Assembly (NCBI RefSeq): GCF_003254395.2
Contig: NC_037652.1
Location: 6,333,501 to 6,397,500, forward strand
From: Apis mellifera
Taxonomy: Eukaryota > Arthropoda > Insecta > Hymenoptera > Apidae
Direction of reading: 5' to 3'
Length of the DNA stretch: 64,000 nt
The position numbers and the translations under genes were made by a program. Shown one piece after another: positions 51,272 to 63,560 of this stretch. Positions within the stretch are counted from its first letter, which is position 1. Each line of letters opens with the position of its first letter. The notes under the pieces were generated by a model. It saw nothing but the letters and a program-made list of their open reading frames with translations, was not told the origin of the DNA and ran no database searches.

Positions 51272-54200
51272 TATTATGTCTCTCGAACACAGAGGAGTTT
51301 CAACGATTCCACCACGATTTATCTCGAAACTCTCGAAGCTCAGCGTGATTTTCAATCTTGCGCAAACTTGGACTGTTACGATCGAAAAGAAGTGCGAGGA
51401 GTTCCTGTTTCTTCTTCCCCGCGCACAAAGGAAGAAGCCCATCGTGAGAATATCTGAAACGAGAAACACGGATAGAGAACCGAGGGGAAATTCGAGGCGC
51501 ACGATTCAACCCCGCCTTTCTTTCGCGTGTTTGTCGTGAGAGACGCGATTCAAAGGGATTCCTCTCGGGACACTTGGGTCCATGCGAAAGTCCAACGATC
51601 CGAAAGTCGACGCGTCGTCGATCTGCATTTCAATACGTCGTATATACGAGAGAAAAGGAAGGAAACGTGTACAGCAACGAGAGAAATGGCGTAAAAGGAT
51701 TAGGCGGAATATAAAGTTATTCGATCCAAATTCGTCGCTTAACGAGATTTCCATTCGAGACGATGAATTTTCACGGACGAGTAATGGCGATGTATAAAGA
51801 AGCCGCGGTTGGAAATTACATTTCCAAGTCCCTCGTTCGCGACAATTCGATTAACGAGTAAATAAATTACCCAGGAATTCGGTCCAATTCTTCTCAGCGA
51901 TTGCCGGACGGTCGATCGAGAAACTTTTTCCCGTTCGATCTTTAAGCCGGGCGAAAATTTGCGAAACAGATGCACAGGACGACGACAGACTCCCTTTACA
52001 CGTATCGCGTATCGCGTAATTAAGCTTTAGAGTCAATAGAGTCGAAACGAGATGAAACAGATACGCGGATATCATTTATGGTAGGGATTTAATTGTTGTG
52101 CAACCGATAAATTGCTTTTACGACACTGGCTGGTTTATTATATACGTCGCCTAGTTACGATACACACAATAGGAATCGAAACGTTAAATGGGGAATAAGC
52201 GTACATGGAATACGGATAAAATTCCCGATCGGCGCGTAATCGCGTGAAATATAAATTTGCCAAATCGCGATATACGATTTAAGCAAGCGTTTATAGGAAA
52301 ATTAAAACATCATCGAAAGGTATCGAGAATTATACATACATATATACATATATATATTCTTCTTTTCACCGAGGCAACGTATACCGAGTTTCCAGCAAAA
52401 CAACGATAACGCGATAAACCGGGGATCGAAACGAAATTTCATTGCTTCGAGAACGAGTTTTCCTTTTGGATGGATGGATGGATGGTAGCGGGAGGAGGGA
52501 TCATTGGTGGACGAGGTAATGCGATCACGCGAATGCATAATCCATCCCTTCGCCCCTCCGGACGAGGAATAAAAAGGGATAATAAAAAAGAATAAACCGG
52601 AGAACCGGATACGAAATTCTATTTCTTCCTCGATCGTAAATGCCTTGATCGAGTGGATGAGCGTGATCTTGCCGGATATTCGAGACAAATCGAGTTGATC
52701 GGAAGGAATGAAGAAAAAAAAAGAAAAATCGATAGCGCGAAAGAAAAAAAAGAAAGAAAGGGATAAAACGAAAAAAGTGGCTGGCTCGTGGGGATAAATA
52801 GGCGAGCAGAGGCCAATGGTGATATAACGGCCGGCTAACGAGGTTTATTAAGCTGAACGAAATTGCGGCCGCCTGAAAACGGGTTGCTGGGTTGCTCGGC
52901 GGCAACAGTTTAGAGGATCGTAAATTCGAGTGTTTCGAAGTAATAAGGGTCAGCAATTACCCATTACACGGCAAGGAACGGTGCATTAACCGTGTTGCCT
53001 CTATGAATGGTTGACGTTGATTAAAAAAAAAGAAAGAGAAAAGAAAAAGGATTAGAATCGTCGATGATATATTCGTTTCGTTATATGCAAGAAGAAGAAG
53101 AAAACGAATACGATGATAATTTTGAAAGTCTAAAATTTTGAAATTGTTTCGAGGGAAAGAAACGAAATATTGGAGTATCATCTTTCCTCCAAACATGAAT
53201 CGTAGATTAGATTCATGTAGTTTCACGCTTTTTGATTTTCCAAATGTTTCTTTTCTTCGAAGTTTGTTATCGATTAATCAGTGAAATGAGTGGTGGAATC
53301 GAAGATAATTGTAAAAAAAAAGAAAAGAAAGAAAGAAAAAGTTCCAGATTTATTTGAACGATCCACATTTCTCACGATTCAGCTTGTTCCTTTGCGCAAA
53401 GCTTCGAGAGGTTCTTTCAAATTTTCAAAAAAAGAGAAACGGAGATTTAATTGAGAGAACGATTAACTGGCACAAACGATCTCCTCGTCTTAAAAATATA
53501 AAAATGAACGAGAATAATATATCGGATTTGATTTAATTTAATCGCAGAAGAAGTTTGTTTAAAAAAACAAGAATAAATGCAAATATTGTGCTCGCATCGA
53601 TGTCGGATGTTCTCGATACTAGAGAAAAAAATGAAATGTCGTCGAAACTTGATCGAACATTGTTCTTTTTAAATTCGCCGTATCGTTATTCCCAAAATAT
53701 TTTCCATTCTTTTCTCCATTCTTTTCCATTCTCTTCTCTGCCCAAATATTTCCATTAATCGAATCGAATTACGAAGAGAAAATTAGCGACATCGTTCGAC
53801 AAAGAACTCTCAAAGAATGGAATGGCTATTGCTTTAACCTAACGAAACTGAAATCTCGTATTTACTTTAAGAAGGGATTCTTCCCTAATGGAGAGGAATT
53901 CTCTGCAACGAGAAAACTCAATCGCGCTAAAAACACTGCGCAAGATACTGGAAGATATGGAATTTCTGCGGAACGAAAAAGAGTGACGGGATGGATAAAA
54001 GAAAAATTGCGTTCGAGAGCAAGAAAAATGAATCAAGACATCGAGGAAGATGTCGATTAAAAAATCGACTCGTTCGACACGAAACTAATCTTTTCACGCG
54101 ATAGATCGCTTCGTCTCTGATCCCTTCATCTCTTCGATAACGAAAGAATGGATTCGATCGCCAGTAAACGATTGTTCGGGGATTATTTTTCGAAAATAAA

Positions 54201-54657
54201 AAATGTGAAAGGATGAGGAAGATGAGATCGATGTACAACTTCCTCGAGAAGGAATTTCGAAAGAAATCGAACGTTCGGGAGCGAGGGAAAAATCAAAAAA
54301 CAAATAACGGATCCGTATCGCGTAAATTTTTGGGAATATTTCGGATATTCAAATTATTCCGTGTATTCCAAGCGTATTTCGTTTATTGAAATGAAATATT
54401 TATGACGTTTAACAAATGAACGTCAACAAGCATTGTGCACGTCCATAACACGAATTAGTTGGTCTGATAGGTTTGGCAAGGAAGTTAACAATACATTTAG
54501 CTCGCGCGTCCATTCACTCGTACTCGCCGCGTTTCGATTCTATCTGCTCGCGATTCAAAAAGCGGAAGCCAATTTATCGTAAAATGATATTCGAATATTG
54601 TCCGAAATTTTTCCATTTCTTTCTTTCTTCTTCTTTTTCTCTTCGCAACGCCACAAA

Positions 54658-54663
54658 TTTATT
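54658..54663 (-). terminator. Poly(A) signal of the ionotropic receptor
   Basis: TTTATT on the plus strand reads AATAAA on the coding strand, 32 bases after the stop codon of the minus-strand receptor gene. Confidence 0.6.
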
Positions 54664-54694
54664 ACTTATAAGTCAATAATCAAAGTAACGAAAG

Positions 54695-56596
54695 TTAATT
54701 GCCCTCCTCCCGTCTTTTCCTGGGGAAGAAGAGGTCGGACGGATAGAGAGCAATCTCGACGATAATCGATAGAAATCCAACGGAGAATCCGATGATCATG
54801 ACGAGAAACGCCGGCGCGAAGTGTTGCAAGTGAAGATTGTTCTTGTACTCTTGCTCCTCGGCGAACTCGAACATCATAGCTAGCCTGCCCTTCTGTATCG
54901 CCAACTTGATCATGTGGTCGAAAATACCCATATCTATGTAGTCGTGTATCTTCGCGTTTATCCGTTTCAATTTCGGGAACCCCTTCCAAACGGCCAACGC
55001 CAGGGGGAAACTGTATATCACGTCCGTGGACATGGTGTAAGCGTGCAAAGTGTCGATGTCCTCGCTCCGGGACGAATTCAACAGGACCATCAGAGCGATC
55101 GAGGAATTCCTCCCTTCCATAACGTCGTTGAACAATCCCACGTATTCGTTCTGATCGAACGTGACGAATTTTTCGCGTATCCTCGACACGACGCCGCTCG
55201 TGTCTTCCTCGAACAAACTCTTGAACGCGCTCGTCCCGCCGATCCCGAACGACGAGGAAACGAGCTCCTCCGTGGTCGCGATCTTCGTGTCCGACGTATT
55301 GATCAACTGATCGGCCAAAGCGTCCACGTACACCTCCATGAGAAACAGGCCGAAAACGCTCCACGAGATGTACTGGATTTTCGTGGACAGTTTGCCGGGC
55401 CTGTTGGCGATCGAGGCACCGATTATCAGAGCAAATATGTCGAGGTAGGCGAGATCCGGGATAAGGAAGATTTTCACTAGCACGGCCAATACGAGGGTAC
55501 AGCCCAACGCGGCCCATACGTACGGGTGGAACGGTTGAATCAATCCTTTCAGGGACACGTTGGCCACCTTCGGGATCAACCAGACCACTTTCAACACGTC
55601 GTACGAGCTCGAGTAATCTATGTCCTCCTGGGGCTGGAGGAGGACACGACCCACGACCAGGTCGGCATCCGCTTGGTACAAGATCGTCCTTATCTGTTCC
55701 ACGTAGGTCGCGTTCTCGGTCCACGCCACTTCTTCCCGCTCGATGCTCTCGCCTTTCAGTATCTCCTCGGTCAACATACCCTCGAAACCCAGCAAACTCT
55801 CCTCCGTCGTCCCGTTCGTCGCCACCACCACGTAAGGAGGCTCGACGAAGTAGGCCACTTTCAGCACGCACTTGTTCCATTTGGGCGGTCTGATCGCCGA
55901 CCTCGTCAGATTCCAAGATCGGGTTCCGCACTTGTCGAGGATGATCGGGGGGGACGGGGCGCAGGGTTGGCCGGGTCGGAAGGAGGTGGCGCCGGCCGCG
56001 AGCACGGACTCGCCGACCCTGGCCAACACGACCACGGTGAAGATTCTTCGGGTCCACATGGAGCGGGTCAAAGCGTCCGCTTCCGCGAGGAATGCACGCT
56101 CGCTTCGAAACGGTCGCGCGAGGACGACGAAGAAGGGGCAGTCGCGAGTGCAAGGATCGATCACGTACAGGTCGTCCCGTAGGCTGGCGGCGTTCGCCAC
56201 GAGAACGACGGCGTTCAACGCGAGCTCCCTCGTGTCGAATTCCGAGTCCCCGGAATACTTCAAGAAGGCGAAACGACGCTTTTGGAGATGGCGAGCGAGC
56301 GAGCGGGCCGCTTGGTCCACCGTGTCGTCCGATATCATGAACGAGGTGCGCGCGGGATCGGTCGCCCGATCCAGGAAGCTCGCGATGCAAGCCATGGATC
56401 TCGAAAATTCTTCTCGCTCCTTCTCCGCGCTCGTCACGCCTTCCACGATGAATCCTCGATCGCCCCACTTTCTCCCTTTCCCGTGATACGACGTCTTTAA
56501 GCCGTGATACGACGACACGACGACGACAGCCGACGCGGAGGGGCAGAGAGAAGCGGAGAGAAGAAGAGGCAAGAATCGAAGAAAGAGCGATTCCAT
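54695..56596 (-). CDS. Divergent ionotropic receptor (IR), intronless, 633 aa
   Basis: A variant ionotropic glutamate receptor of the insect chemosensory IR class, expected to form a ligand-gated cation channel in the plasma membrane. The protein begins with a hydrophobic leader (MESLFLRFLPLLLSASLCPS), then an extracellular N-terminal part to about residue 240. The split ligand-binding lobe S1 is at about 245-345 (VAYFVEPPYVVV, GFEGMLTEEIL), helix M1 at 358-380, the pore loop at 384-400, helix M2/M3 at 405-430 (IQYISWSVFGLFLMEVYVDALADQLI), lobe S2 at 435-590, and the last helix at 593-617, with a short basic tail. The classical SYTANLAAFL channel motif and the glutamate-contacting arginine are not recognisable, so this is a divergent IR rather than a synaptic glutamate receptor. 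Length is normal for IRs and no frame break is seen. It lies on the opposite strand inside the dopamine receptor's first intron. Antisense frames over it are shadows. Confidence 0.9.
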   Translation of the reverse strand: MESLFLRFLPLLLSASLCPSASAVVVVSSYHGLKTSYHGKGRKWGDRGFIVEGVTSAEKEREEFSRSMACIASFLDRATDPARTSFMISDDTVDQAARSLARHLQKRRFAFLKYSGDSEFDTRELALNAVVLVANAASLRDDLYVIDPCTRDCPFFVVLARPFRSERAFLAEADALTRSMWTRRIFTVVVLARVGESVLAAGATSFRPGQPCAPSPPIILDKCGTRSWNLTRSAIRPPKWNKCVLKVAYFVEPPYVVVATNGTTEESLLGFEGMLTEEILKGESIEREEVAWTENATYVEQIRTILYQADADLVVGRVLLQPQEDIDYSSSYDVLKVVWLIPKVANVSLKGLIQPFHPYVWAALGCTLVLAVLVKIFLIPDLAYLDIFALIIGASIANRPGKLSTKIQYISWSVFGLFLMEVYVDALADQLINTSDTKIATTEELVSSSFGIGGTSAFKSLFEEDTSGVVSRIREKFVTFDQNEYVGLFNDVMEGRNSSIALMVLLNSSRSEDIDTLHAYTMSTDVIYSFPLALAVWKGFPKLKRINAKIHDYIDMGIFDHMIKLAIQKGRLAMMFEFAEEQEYKNNLHLQHFAPAFLVMIIGFSVGFLSIIVEIALYPSDLFFPRKRREEGN

Positions 56597-57387
56597 TGCT
56601 ACGAAAGGCGCGACTGATGCTCTTCGCGAGGCGATTCTCCACTGTGGAACGAGCGAGATAATCGAGGCTCTCGATGCTCTCTGCTAGATGTTATCGCGTG
56701 TTGAAACAACCGTGAACTTGTTACCACGTCGACCGAGCCTCGTAAAACTCGAAAATTCGATCGATTCCTTTCGCGTGAAATTTCATCCCTTCGTGCATCG
56801 TCGACGGGAGAAGGAGGAGGAGGAGGAGGAGGAGGAGGAGGATGCCGCAGGATGGGCGGAGAGATCCAGGGAAATCCCTCGGAACGTTATTTTTTTCGAG
56901 GATGAAATTCCTCTGTTTGCGTAGCGGTCGCATGTCACGGCTACGTTGCAATAGAACCTATGCAAATACTTGCGGCGTGGTTGATATTTAAAACAACATT
57001 CCGGTCATGCGATCTCGACGTTAAAAACGGCCAACCTGACGTGACCAACGTTCGACGAGGCCGCATCCATTGGCCGCGAGAAGTTCCAATTTCCTTGGAA
57101 CGGTGGATAAGAACGTTTTAAATTTTTCGGAAATTAAGCTTCTTCCTCTATCTTCTCTCTAGTGTCTCTTTTTTGGAGAAAGAATAGGCAATAACATCGG
57201 AGAAGGGATATTTCGAGGGCAGCCTTCCTTTTTTGCACAGGATTTTTGCGAAGATTTTTCTTTCGAATGATTTTCGACGGGTAAATCTCCATCGAAGCTT
57301 GACCCCCGATGGAACTTTCTTGTCTCGGAAAATAATATTCAGAGAAAAGCATAACACGTTTGAGACACGTTTCTTCTTCCTTTGCAG
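56597..57387. other. Gap between IR start and dopamine receptor exon 2
   Basis: Upstream DNA of the IR gene, so it probably contains its promoter on the minus strand; no TATA box is obvious. A (GGA)n run lies at about 56812-56841. Hydrophobic or acidic frames here come from that repeat. Confidence 0.5.
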
Positions 57388-57472
57388 AGCGTTCGTGAGG
57401 ATCCTGTGCGCCTGCTGCCCGGGACGAGTAAGGCGGCGGTATCAACCTGCATTCAGATGTAAACCGAGTCAA
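57388..57472 (+). CDS. Dop2: Dopamine receptor DOP2, coding exon 2
   Basis: Follows a TTCTTCTTCCTTTGCAG acceptor and ends at a GTGAGT donor. It completes the arginine split by intron 1 and adds 28 codons: AFVRILCACCPGRVRRRYQP then AFRCKPSQ. This is helix 8 and the membrane-proximal tail, with a CACC cluster (residues 406-409) suited to palmitoylation. It matches the DAMB-type tail pattern (AFVRLLC..CCP...R.KYQP). If the following intron is retained, the frame runs 22 more codons before a stop, giving a different tail. Confidence 0.93.
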
Positions 57473-59456
57473 GTGAGTATGAAATATTCATACTTTCCCA
57501 AATTGCGCCACGTGCACGACTCGCGCCCAGTAAAATAAATATCGGTATTACCGACCAGTCTCTTCTCTTCCAATCTCTTCTCCACCACTTTGAAAATTCA
57601 CCCTCGCGGAGCAACGCCTTGCCTGTCCACAAGGGTTTCCACCCGCAAAATTTCGAACATTCGTTCTTTCCTCGAGCGATGCGGCTCCAGTCTCCTCTCT
57701 TCTCTCGTTCGTATTCGCATTCGAACTTGACGATGGAACCGCGTGGGGTGAAGAAAAACTCGATTACATCGGCGCCCAACAGCCGACACACATCGCTCCT
57801 TCGTCGAATCGGGAAGGACAAGGGTTCGAGAATTCGATCTCGCAAGGTTGAGAAGATCCCTCTCTATTGCTCGGTATTCGTAATTTACATCGCATAGAAT
57901 CTCCGACAAAAAGAATGTGGAATAAGCTTTCTTTCTTTCAACAGTTTTCTTTCAGTATCAAGACTAATCCTTTTCCACGAGAGGTAAAACCTTATCGTCT
58001 CCGATCTACTATTAGATAAAAATATCCAGCTCTCTCTCTCTCTCTTATCCGTTCTATCCATTAAGTCAGATGAACCTCGAAGATCCGCTCATTCTAATAT
58101 AGAAAGAGAGAGAGAAAAAAAGAGTTCGATTAATTTTCGACGAGCGCTTAAATTTCAGATTTAAGTCTCGTTTATTATCAATCATTCAAATCTTCGTGAA
58201 ACGTTTCAAAGCAGAGCTCGTGAATTTCCTTCTGTGAAAAATTAAGAACGATTCCATGCAAATTTGATCGGAGTTCGCGAATAAAAAAATAGGCTTTAAG
58301 ATTTTTAAGGGAGCAACAGGCGTCGAGATTGTTGCGTCGCAGGGATTAATTCATATAGGCGCAGCCTCTCTCGAGACGTTTTTTGGTGATAAATCGGTCA
58401 AGGAGACACGGGAGAGGGTCCAAGAGAGAATCGTTATACAATTTTGGATGAAACATGAAACATCAAAATTCTCCAAAAGGGAGAAAATTTATTTCATCTC
58501 GATCGCTAACCTTCGAACCAACTTGGAGCTCGTCTCTTCGTACGAATATTTCTTTCCTTAGGAAGAGGCCAAACCGCTTATTCCTCTCGGATATTTCGCG
58601 AGTTCTTCCCACCATGGGATGAGCCCGATTTTCAAATGGGATTCGAATATCCGCGGTAAACGTCGAGTATCTTTGAAAAAGCGCGAGTGTGAAAGAAAAA
58701 TATATATATATGCAGGATGTTGCATTCGGAATATATTGGTTTTCCTCTTCTTCGTGAAACTTCCGTTTCTACGGAGGATGGACGCCCTCTTCGCTCCGGG
58801 GACAAACTTTTCTCGCTTATTAAAAATTGCAAAAGTGTACGTATATGCGTGTGGGTGTATATGCATAAAAGTAAAAGAAGAAAAAGTCGGTCGCGCACGT
58901 GCAAAGATAATTTCCACGAATTAGGTTTAACCATTTCCCTTCGTTTCCCTCGTATAATGATCATCCCACGTTTTCGCACCGCCCCCACTTTCCGACAAAT
59001 ATTCGATCGCGTGATATCCAAGCCTTCCAAAACTTCCAACCTCCCTTCGATTAATTCCGCCAACCTTCTTGTATCCCCTTCGCTCGTTCTCTTCGCCTAC
59101 GTTTTCCTTCGAAAGGCGTTCGTGAAAAAGTTTATCTCCCCTTCCCTCTGGATCTCCTCCCAGATTTCTATACTGCCTTCCTTTATTAAACCGTGATGCG
59201 TATTAAACTTGCATCGGAGAGAACAGAGAGAGAGAGAGAGAGAGACGTTAAACTAGGCAACAACAGTCTACCACGATCCGGCCGCGAGTGTAGTAACTCA
59301 TCGATCTGCTCGATTCGAGCAATTAACCCTTGTCAAACGCGTATACGTACAAGGAGGGTACATACGCGTGACACGTATCTTATCGGGGGATGGAATGGCG
59401 GAGATTATAAGGGGGAGAAAGGGGAAGTAATGGGTTGGGTTACATGTTTTTTGCAG
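57473..59456 (+). other. Intron 2 of the dopamine receptor (1,984 bp)
   Basis: Bounded by CAA|GTGAGT and TTTTTTGCAG|AGA, phase 0. It contains AT-rich unique DNA with GA/CT runs. No other gene is seen. Confidence 0.85.
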
Positions 59457-59546
59457 AGATTCGCATCGGGGAGATACTACTCCGCTTATTCCCTGCACCA
59501 CGTGCGAAGCAGCCGAGAGAGTTCGTGCGAGCAAACCTACATTTAA
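59457..59546 (+). CDS. Dop2: Dopamine receptor DOP2, coding exon 3 and stop
   Basis: Phase-0 exon of 29 codons plus TAA: RFASGRYYSAYSLHHV, then RSSRESSCEQTYI. The ending SCEQTYI and the RFA...Y...SLH spacing are those of the DAMB/Dop1R2 C-terminus, which confirms the exon across two long introns. The final residues look like a short PDZ-type or other partner-binding tail, but no partner can be named. Exon sizes 1196 + 85 + 90 sum to 1371 nt, exactly 456 residues plus stop. Confidence 0.94.
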   Translation, partial: RFASGRYYSAYSLHHVRSSRESSCEQTYI

Positions 59547-62500
59547 CGATGGGACGATACGGCCGCGACGTGGATTTTCGTCGATCGTTGGACAATACGA
59601 CACCCTCGTTCTAGAATCCTGCATCCCGACCCCCTTCTTGTTGTCGTTCCTCCATTCGTTCGCCTCCTTCACGAATCAAATCCTATCGCCAACCCCCTCG
59701 CCACCCCCTCCCCGGCCGGAGAGAGTACACTTAGAGAGTACACAGAGAGAGAGATTGTCGAGGGCGAGAAGGAGTCTGTCACCAACCCCGTATAACAATA
59801 GTCTCGGTATGTTACGATTAGTTGAATAGAATTTGTCAATCACCGAACACGAACACGCAGAGCACACCTCTTCTTGTATCTGTACTACACCTCTCCACGT
59901 GTATTGACACTGATACTTGAGCACTTTGCACGAAGTAGACCACGAGGACAGTGCACGATATGATACCTGTTTAGGTGTGTATTTATGTGTGTATGTATAT
60001 ATATGTATACACGTAGCACTCCTCGAATCCTATCCGTGTGTGCACACGCTTCGTTTCGAGAGAAAAAGTAGAAAAAATATCATGAATTTTTGATCGACAA
60101 CTTTTCATCTGGAAGCATGGAGGCATACATCTTGGAAACGTGTGATAGAGAGAAGAGGTATACGTACGCTTCGAAAATTGTGAAGCATCAGAACGCATCG
60201 TAGAAAGAAAAAGAAGAAAATATCGTTCGCATAATCGTATAATATCGCCACGAAAAATACGCCACTCGTGCATAAATTTCATCGTGTCAGCGGGACGCCA
60301 CGAACGCGGCTGGCCACGAAAGAAAATCCAAATAATTAACGCGAGTCTCTCCGAAAGAGAGGCGCCATCTTCCGCCGCTACAACGACGCGCGGGGGACTC
60401 GTTTAATTTATCATCCAATTTGCGCCGAGATCGTATTACCGACTCGCTCGCTGCCAGACCGTGCGTAACAATTCGAAATCAATCACCTGATTCGCTTCGA
60501 GTCTCTCTCTCGCCGATCGTCCCAACCCCTTTCATTTATCAACGTGACCGAATTAAATTACCCGCACCGGTGTAATGTGATCGATCGGGGGTCCCAAGTA
60601 AACGGGGTGTATAAGGACGACCCGTTTCCACCAATTTCCAGAGATAGGGTTCATCTTTCCACGTCGAGTCGAGAGAGAAAGAAAGAAAGAAAGAAAGCTG
60701 GATGCACGATTAACGCGGTAATCGCGTTACAATGAAACAATGAAATCGAAAATTCGCGTTCGTATCGCGAGGAGGGAATATAAATAACGTTAAAAGGGAG
60801 AATGGCCGTTTTCGTTCGAATAAATCCTGTGATTTTTTTTGGCCCGTTCGCAGTTTCGCCAAAGATTTTTCGAGTATATTCCTCCACTGTTTCCGCGTTG
60901 AAATTTCCATTCGGCCCTTAAAACGTGGGAATGTAAATACGCGTGATAAAAAATGTAAACAAAAATGAAGCACGGGGAACGTTAACAAACAAAATAAAAT
61001 GGACGATTGCAAAACAGGGCGCAGCATCCTCAACGCGCTAACACGGTCTGAATAAGAAACACCGTGGTGTATGGAATACGTTTGTTAAAAACAGTTATTC
61101 CTCTTCCTTTTTTCCTTCTTCTTCTCTTAATAAAATTTCTCTTCTTTTCTATCTTTCTCTCTCTTTCAAATATTCTTCCTATTCGATATATTCCTTCGTC
61201 GGGAAATATCTCGAATCATCACTCTCTGCGCGATAAATTTGGAAAATTATATTTTTTTTTTTATCTCTAACGTGTTAATCTTATCCGCAAATCCTACGCT
61301 ATCGCGTTTTATTATTCATCCCCGCGTTTTCATTTCATTCGCGAAAACTCGTCGTTGCGAAATTTACTTTATTTTATTGGAATATATGCTGAATTCCATA
61401 CACCATTCTTTTCTTTTTTCTTTTTTTGGTATATCTCTGTACAACTCGAGCTCTGGATATTAACCTCTTTGGCATTTTTCAAGCCAGATTTATCGCAATC
61501 GTACATCGCGACGTATTTTAATTTGTTTGCGGATCGTTTTAAAAAAACGTTCTTCATTCCGTGATCAGTGCGTAATTGCCCGTATTTATATATAAAAAAA
61601 AAAGCACCTTGAAATTGATTACAGAAGCACATTGAAAACAGCCAAGTTGTTTGCAAGATTAAATTAAAATTAAAATTCAATTATCAGATGCATTTCGAGA
61701 CATTTCGCAAAGTGATTAAACACCGAAACAATTGAAAACGCATCTTCTATTCGCGGCATCTCCTCCGATCGAACTCGAATTCGGCCACTTTCGAACGAGG
61801 GACAAGTTCCCAAATGGCCATCTGGTACGGTTCGACCACGAGATTGGCCGTGCATCGCGAATCGACCAATCCTGCAGAACTTTACAACTACTTGTCGAAC
61901 GAACGGTTGAGCTATTTCTCGTGAATCCAGGGATTCGGTTCCACGCTTCGAACATGAACGAATGTAAAAGTATCGAGAAACAAGGAGTTACCACCAGCGC
62001 GCGCATACAAGACACGAACGAATTGGAAAATGAATAGAACCATCCATCCTCTCTCTCCCATTTACCGTTCCGTTAATTCGCCAAAAATCGTCGCTTTGGG
62101 AGTAACAATTTAAAAAAAAAAAAAAAAGAAAGAAAGAAATATAAATTGAATCGTTCGATCGCTTCCAACGTATCCCCGTACATCAATTTTATCGGCCCGT
62201 ACTTCTTTCACGTCCATATTTTCTCCTTTCCGTGATTCTTTTTTTTTTTTTTATTGGGAGGAGAGAAAAACGAGCGGCGTTGGATTAGATCGGTCGATCG
62301 GCAAAGTTCGCTCGGGCGAAGGAGCACGATAGAAGAGACGAGTTCAAAAGGGGTGAAAGAAGAGAAACGACATGGAAACGACATGGGTGGATGACTCGAT
62401 AGTTGAAAAGTTTATTTCTCTTACATGCCCGATATATATATATTTCAAACTTCGTCGTATTAAATCGTCCCTGCGCGCCTGTGTTTTCAATACTTATCGA

Positions 62501-63039
62501 TCGCGCGATATCATGGCTCATATTAATTCTACTCGACTGGAAGAATTACGAGACGAATTTCGAATTCAATCGGTGGAAAAAAATTGGAAATTTTTTTTTA
62601 AAACGCTCTCGAGCGAAAGACGTACCGATTCTGGGACCGTTCCAACATCTAATTAGCGTGTCGCGAAATTTTCCAACGTCGATACGGTTTATCTTTTCTT
62701 TTTTCCACTCGATCGAACCTGGACGGGGAGGGAGAGAGGGAGAAATTTCTCTCGGAGCAGGCTCGATCGAGTACAGCACTCCCTCGTAGATCACGTTTCG
62801 ACCACATTATCCTTACCGTTAATTAAGGGAGGATCTTTCCGCGTTTTAATTACATTTCTCCATTACTCGATAAGAATTTTTTTTTTTTTTAACACTCTTC
62901 CCGTGTATCGCAGACGAACGTCGCGGTGGAATAATAAATTCGTCGAGAAACCGGGGCAACGATCGACTTTAATTAAATTCCATTATGGATATTTGTACAT
63001 ACGTACATACGTTATAGAATTCGATTCGATAATTTGCAT
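59547..63039. other. 3' untranslated region and downstream flank
   Basis: The receptor's 3' end could not be fixed. The first clear AATAAA on this strand is near 60819, which would give a 3' UTR of about 1.3 kb if used. Beyond that the DNA is AT-rich with no supported gene. Confidence 0.4.
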
Positions 63040-63560
63040 ATTCGTCTTATTTTAAACTTCGATATCGAAGAAAATAGTTTGACGGATTGAAAAATCCGTT
63101 TACGAAACGAAACGATTTGATTGATGATTGATTTTCAAACAAAACGATTTTTGATATCGTTCATAAAACTATTATCTCTTTCTTCAATTAGAAAAAATTT
63201 TAAAATTCGAAAGATGGGATAAAATTTGTTTCTTTTTAAGAGCAGTTTTAAAGCTTCTTTCGATTTCTTTTCTTTCCAAATTTTAATAATTTAATATTCG
63301 TATAACGTCTTATTTTATACTTTGATATCGAAGAAAATAGTTGAATTGAAAAGAGGAAAAATTTATGAAATGAAACGATTTGATCGATGCCTATTTTCAA
63401 ACAACTATAAAAAAAAAATAAAAAATAAAAGAGACGATCTTTGGTATCGTTCATAAATTAAAACTATCATCTCTTCTTTTCCAATTAGAGAAAATTTTAA
63501 AATTCGAAAGATGGGACAATATTTGTCTCTTTCCAAGACCAGTTTTAAAGCTGCGATTTC
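63040..63560. repeat. Tandem duplication, ~263-bp unit, 2 copies
   Basis: The block GATATCGAAGAAAATAGTT recurs about 263 bases apart (near 63060 and 63325), followed in both copies by GAAACGATTTGAT, GGTATCGTTCATAAA-type sequence and AAAATTTTAAAATTCGAAAG. Copies are moderately diverged. Confidence 0.8.

Larger units (their letters stand above)
29996..57387 (+). other. 27.4-kb intron 1 of the dopamine receptor
   Basis: Bounded by AG|GTAAGC and TTCCTTTGCAG|AG, in phase 2 on both sides. It splits the coding sequence just after helix 7, between the codons for DFR and AFVR. It holds several tandem arrays, a mariner remnant, a palindrome, a CRE/E-box cluster and an antisense ionotropic receptor gene, each listed separately. 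The remaining unique DNA (for example 35.6-42.7 kb and 43.9-50.3 kb) shows no further coding exon I can support. Confidence 0.9.

Noticed and set aside
54914..56500. Plus-strand frames of 188-218 codons over the IR gene
   Set aside because: They lie antisense to a clear receptor frame with leader and three membrane helices, and they look like reverse-complement translations.
54666..56642. 658-codon minus-strand frame in another phase over the IR gene
   Set aside because: It is Arg/Gly/His-rich with no domain or membrane pattern. The 633-codon frame has all IR landmarks, so this one is a codon-bias shadow.
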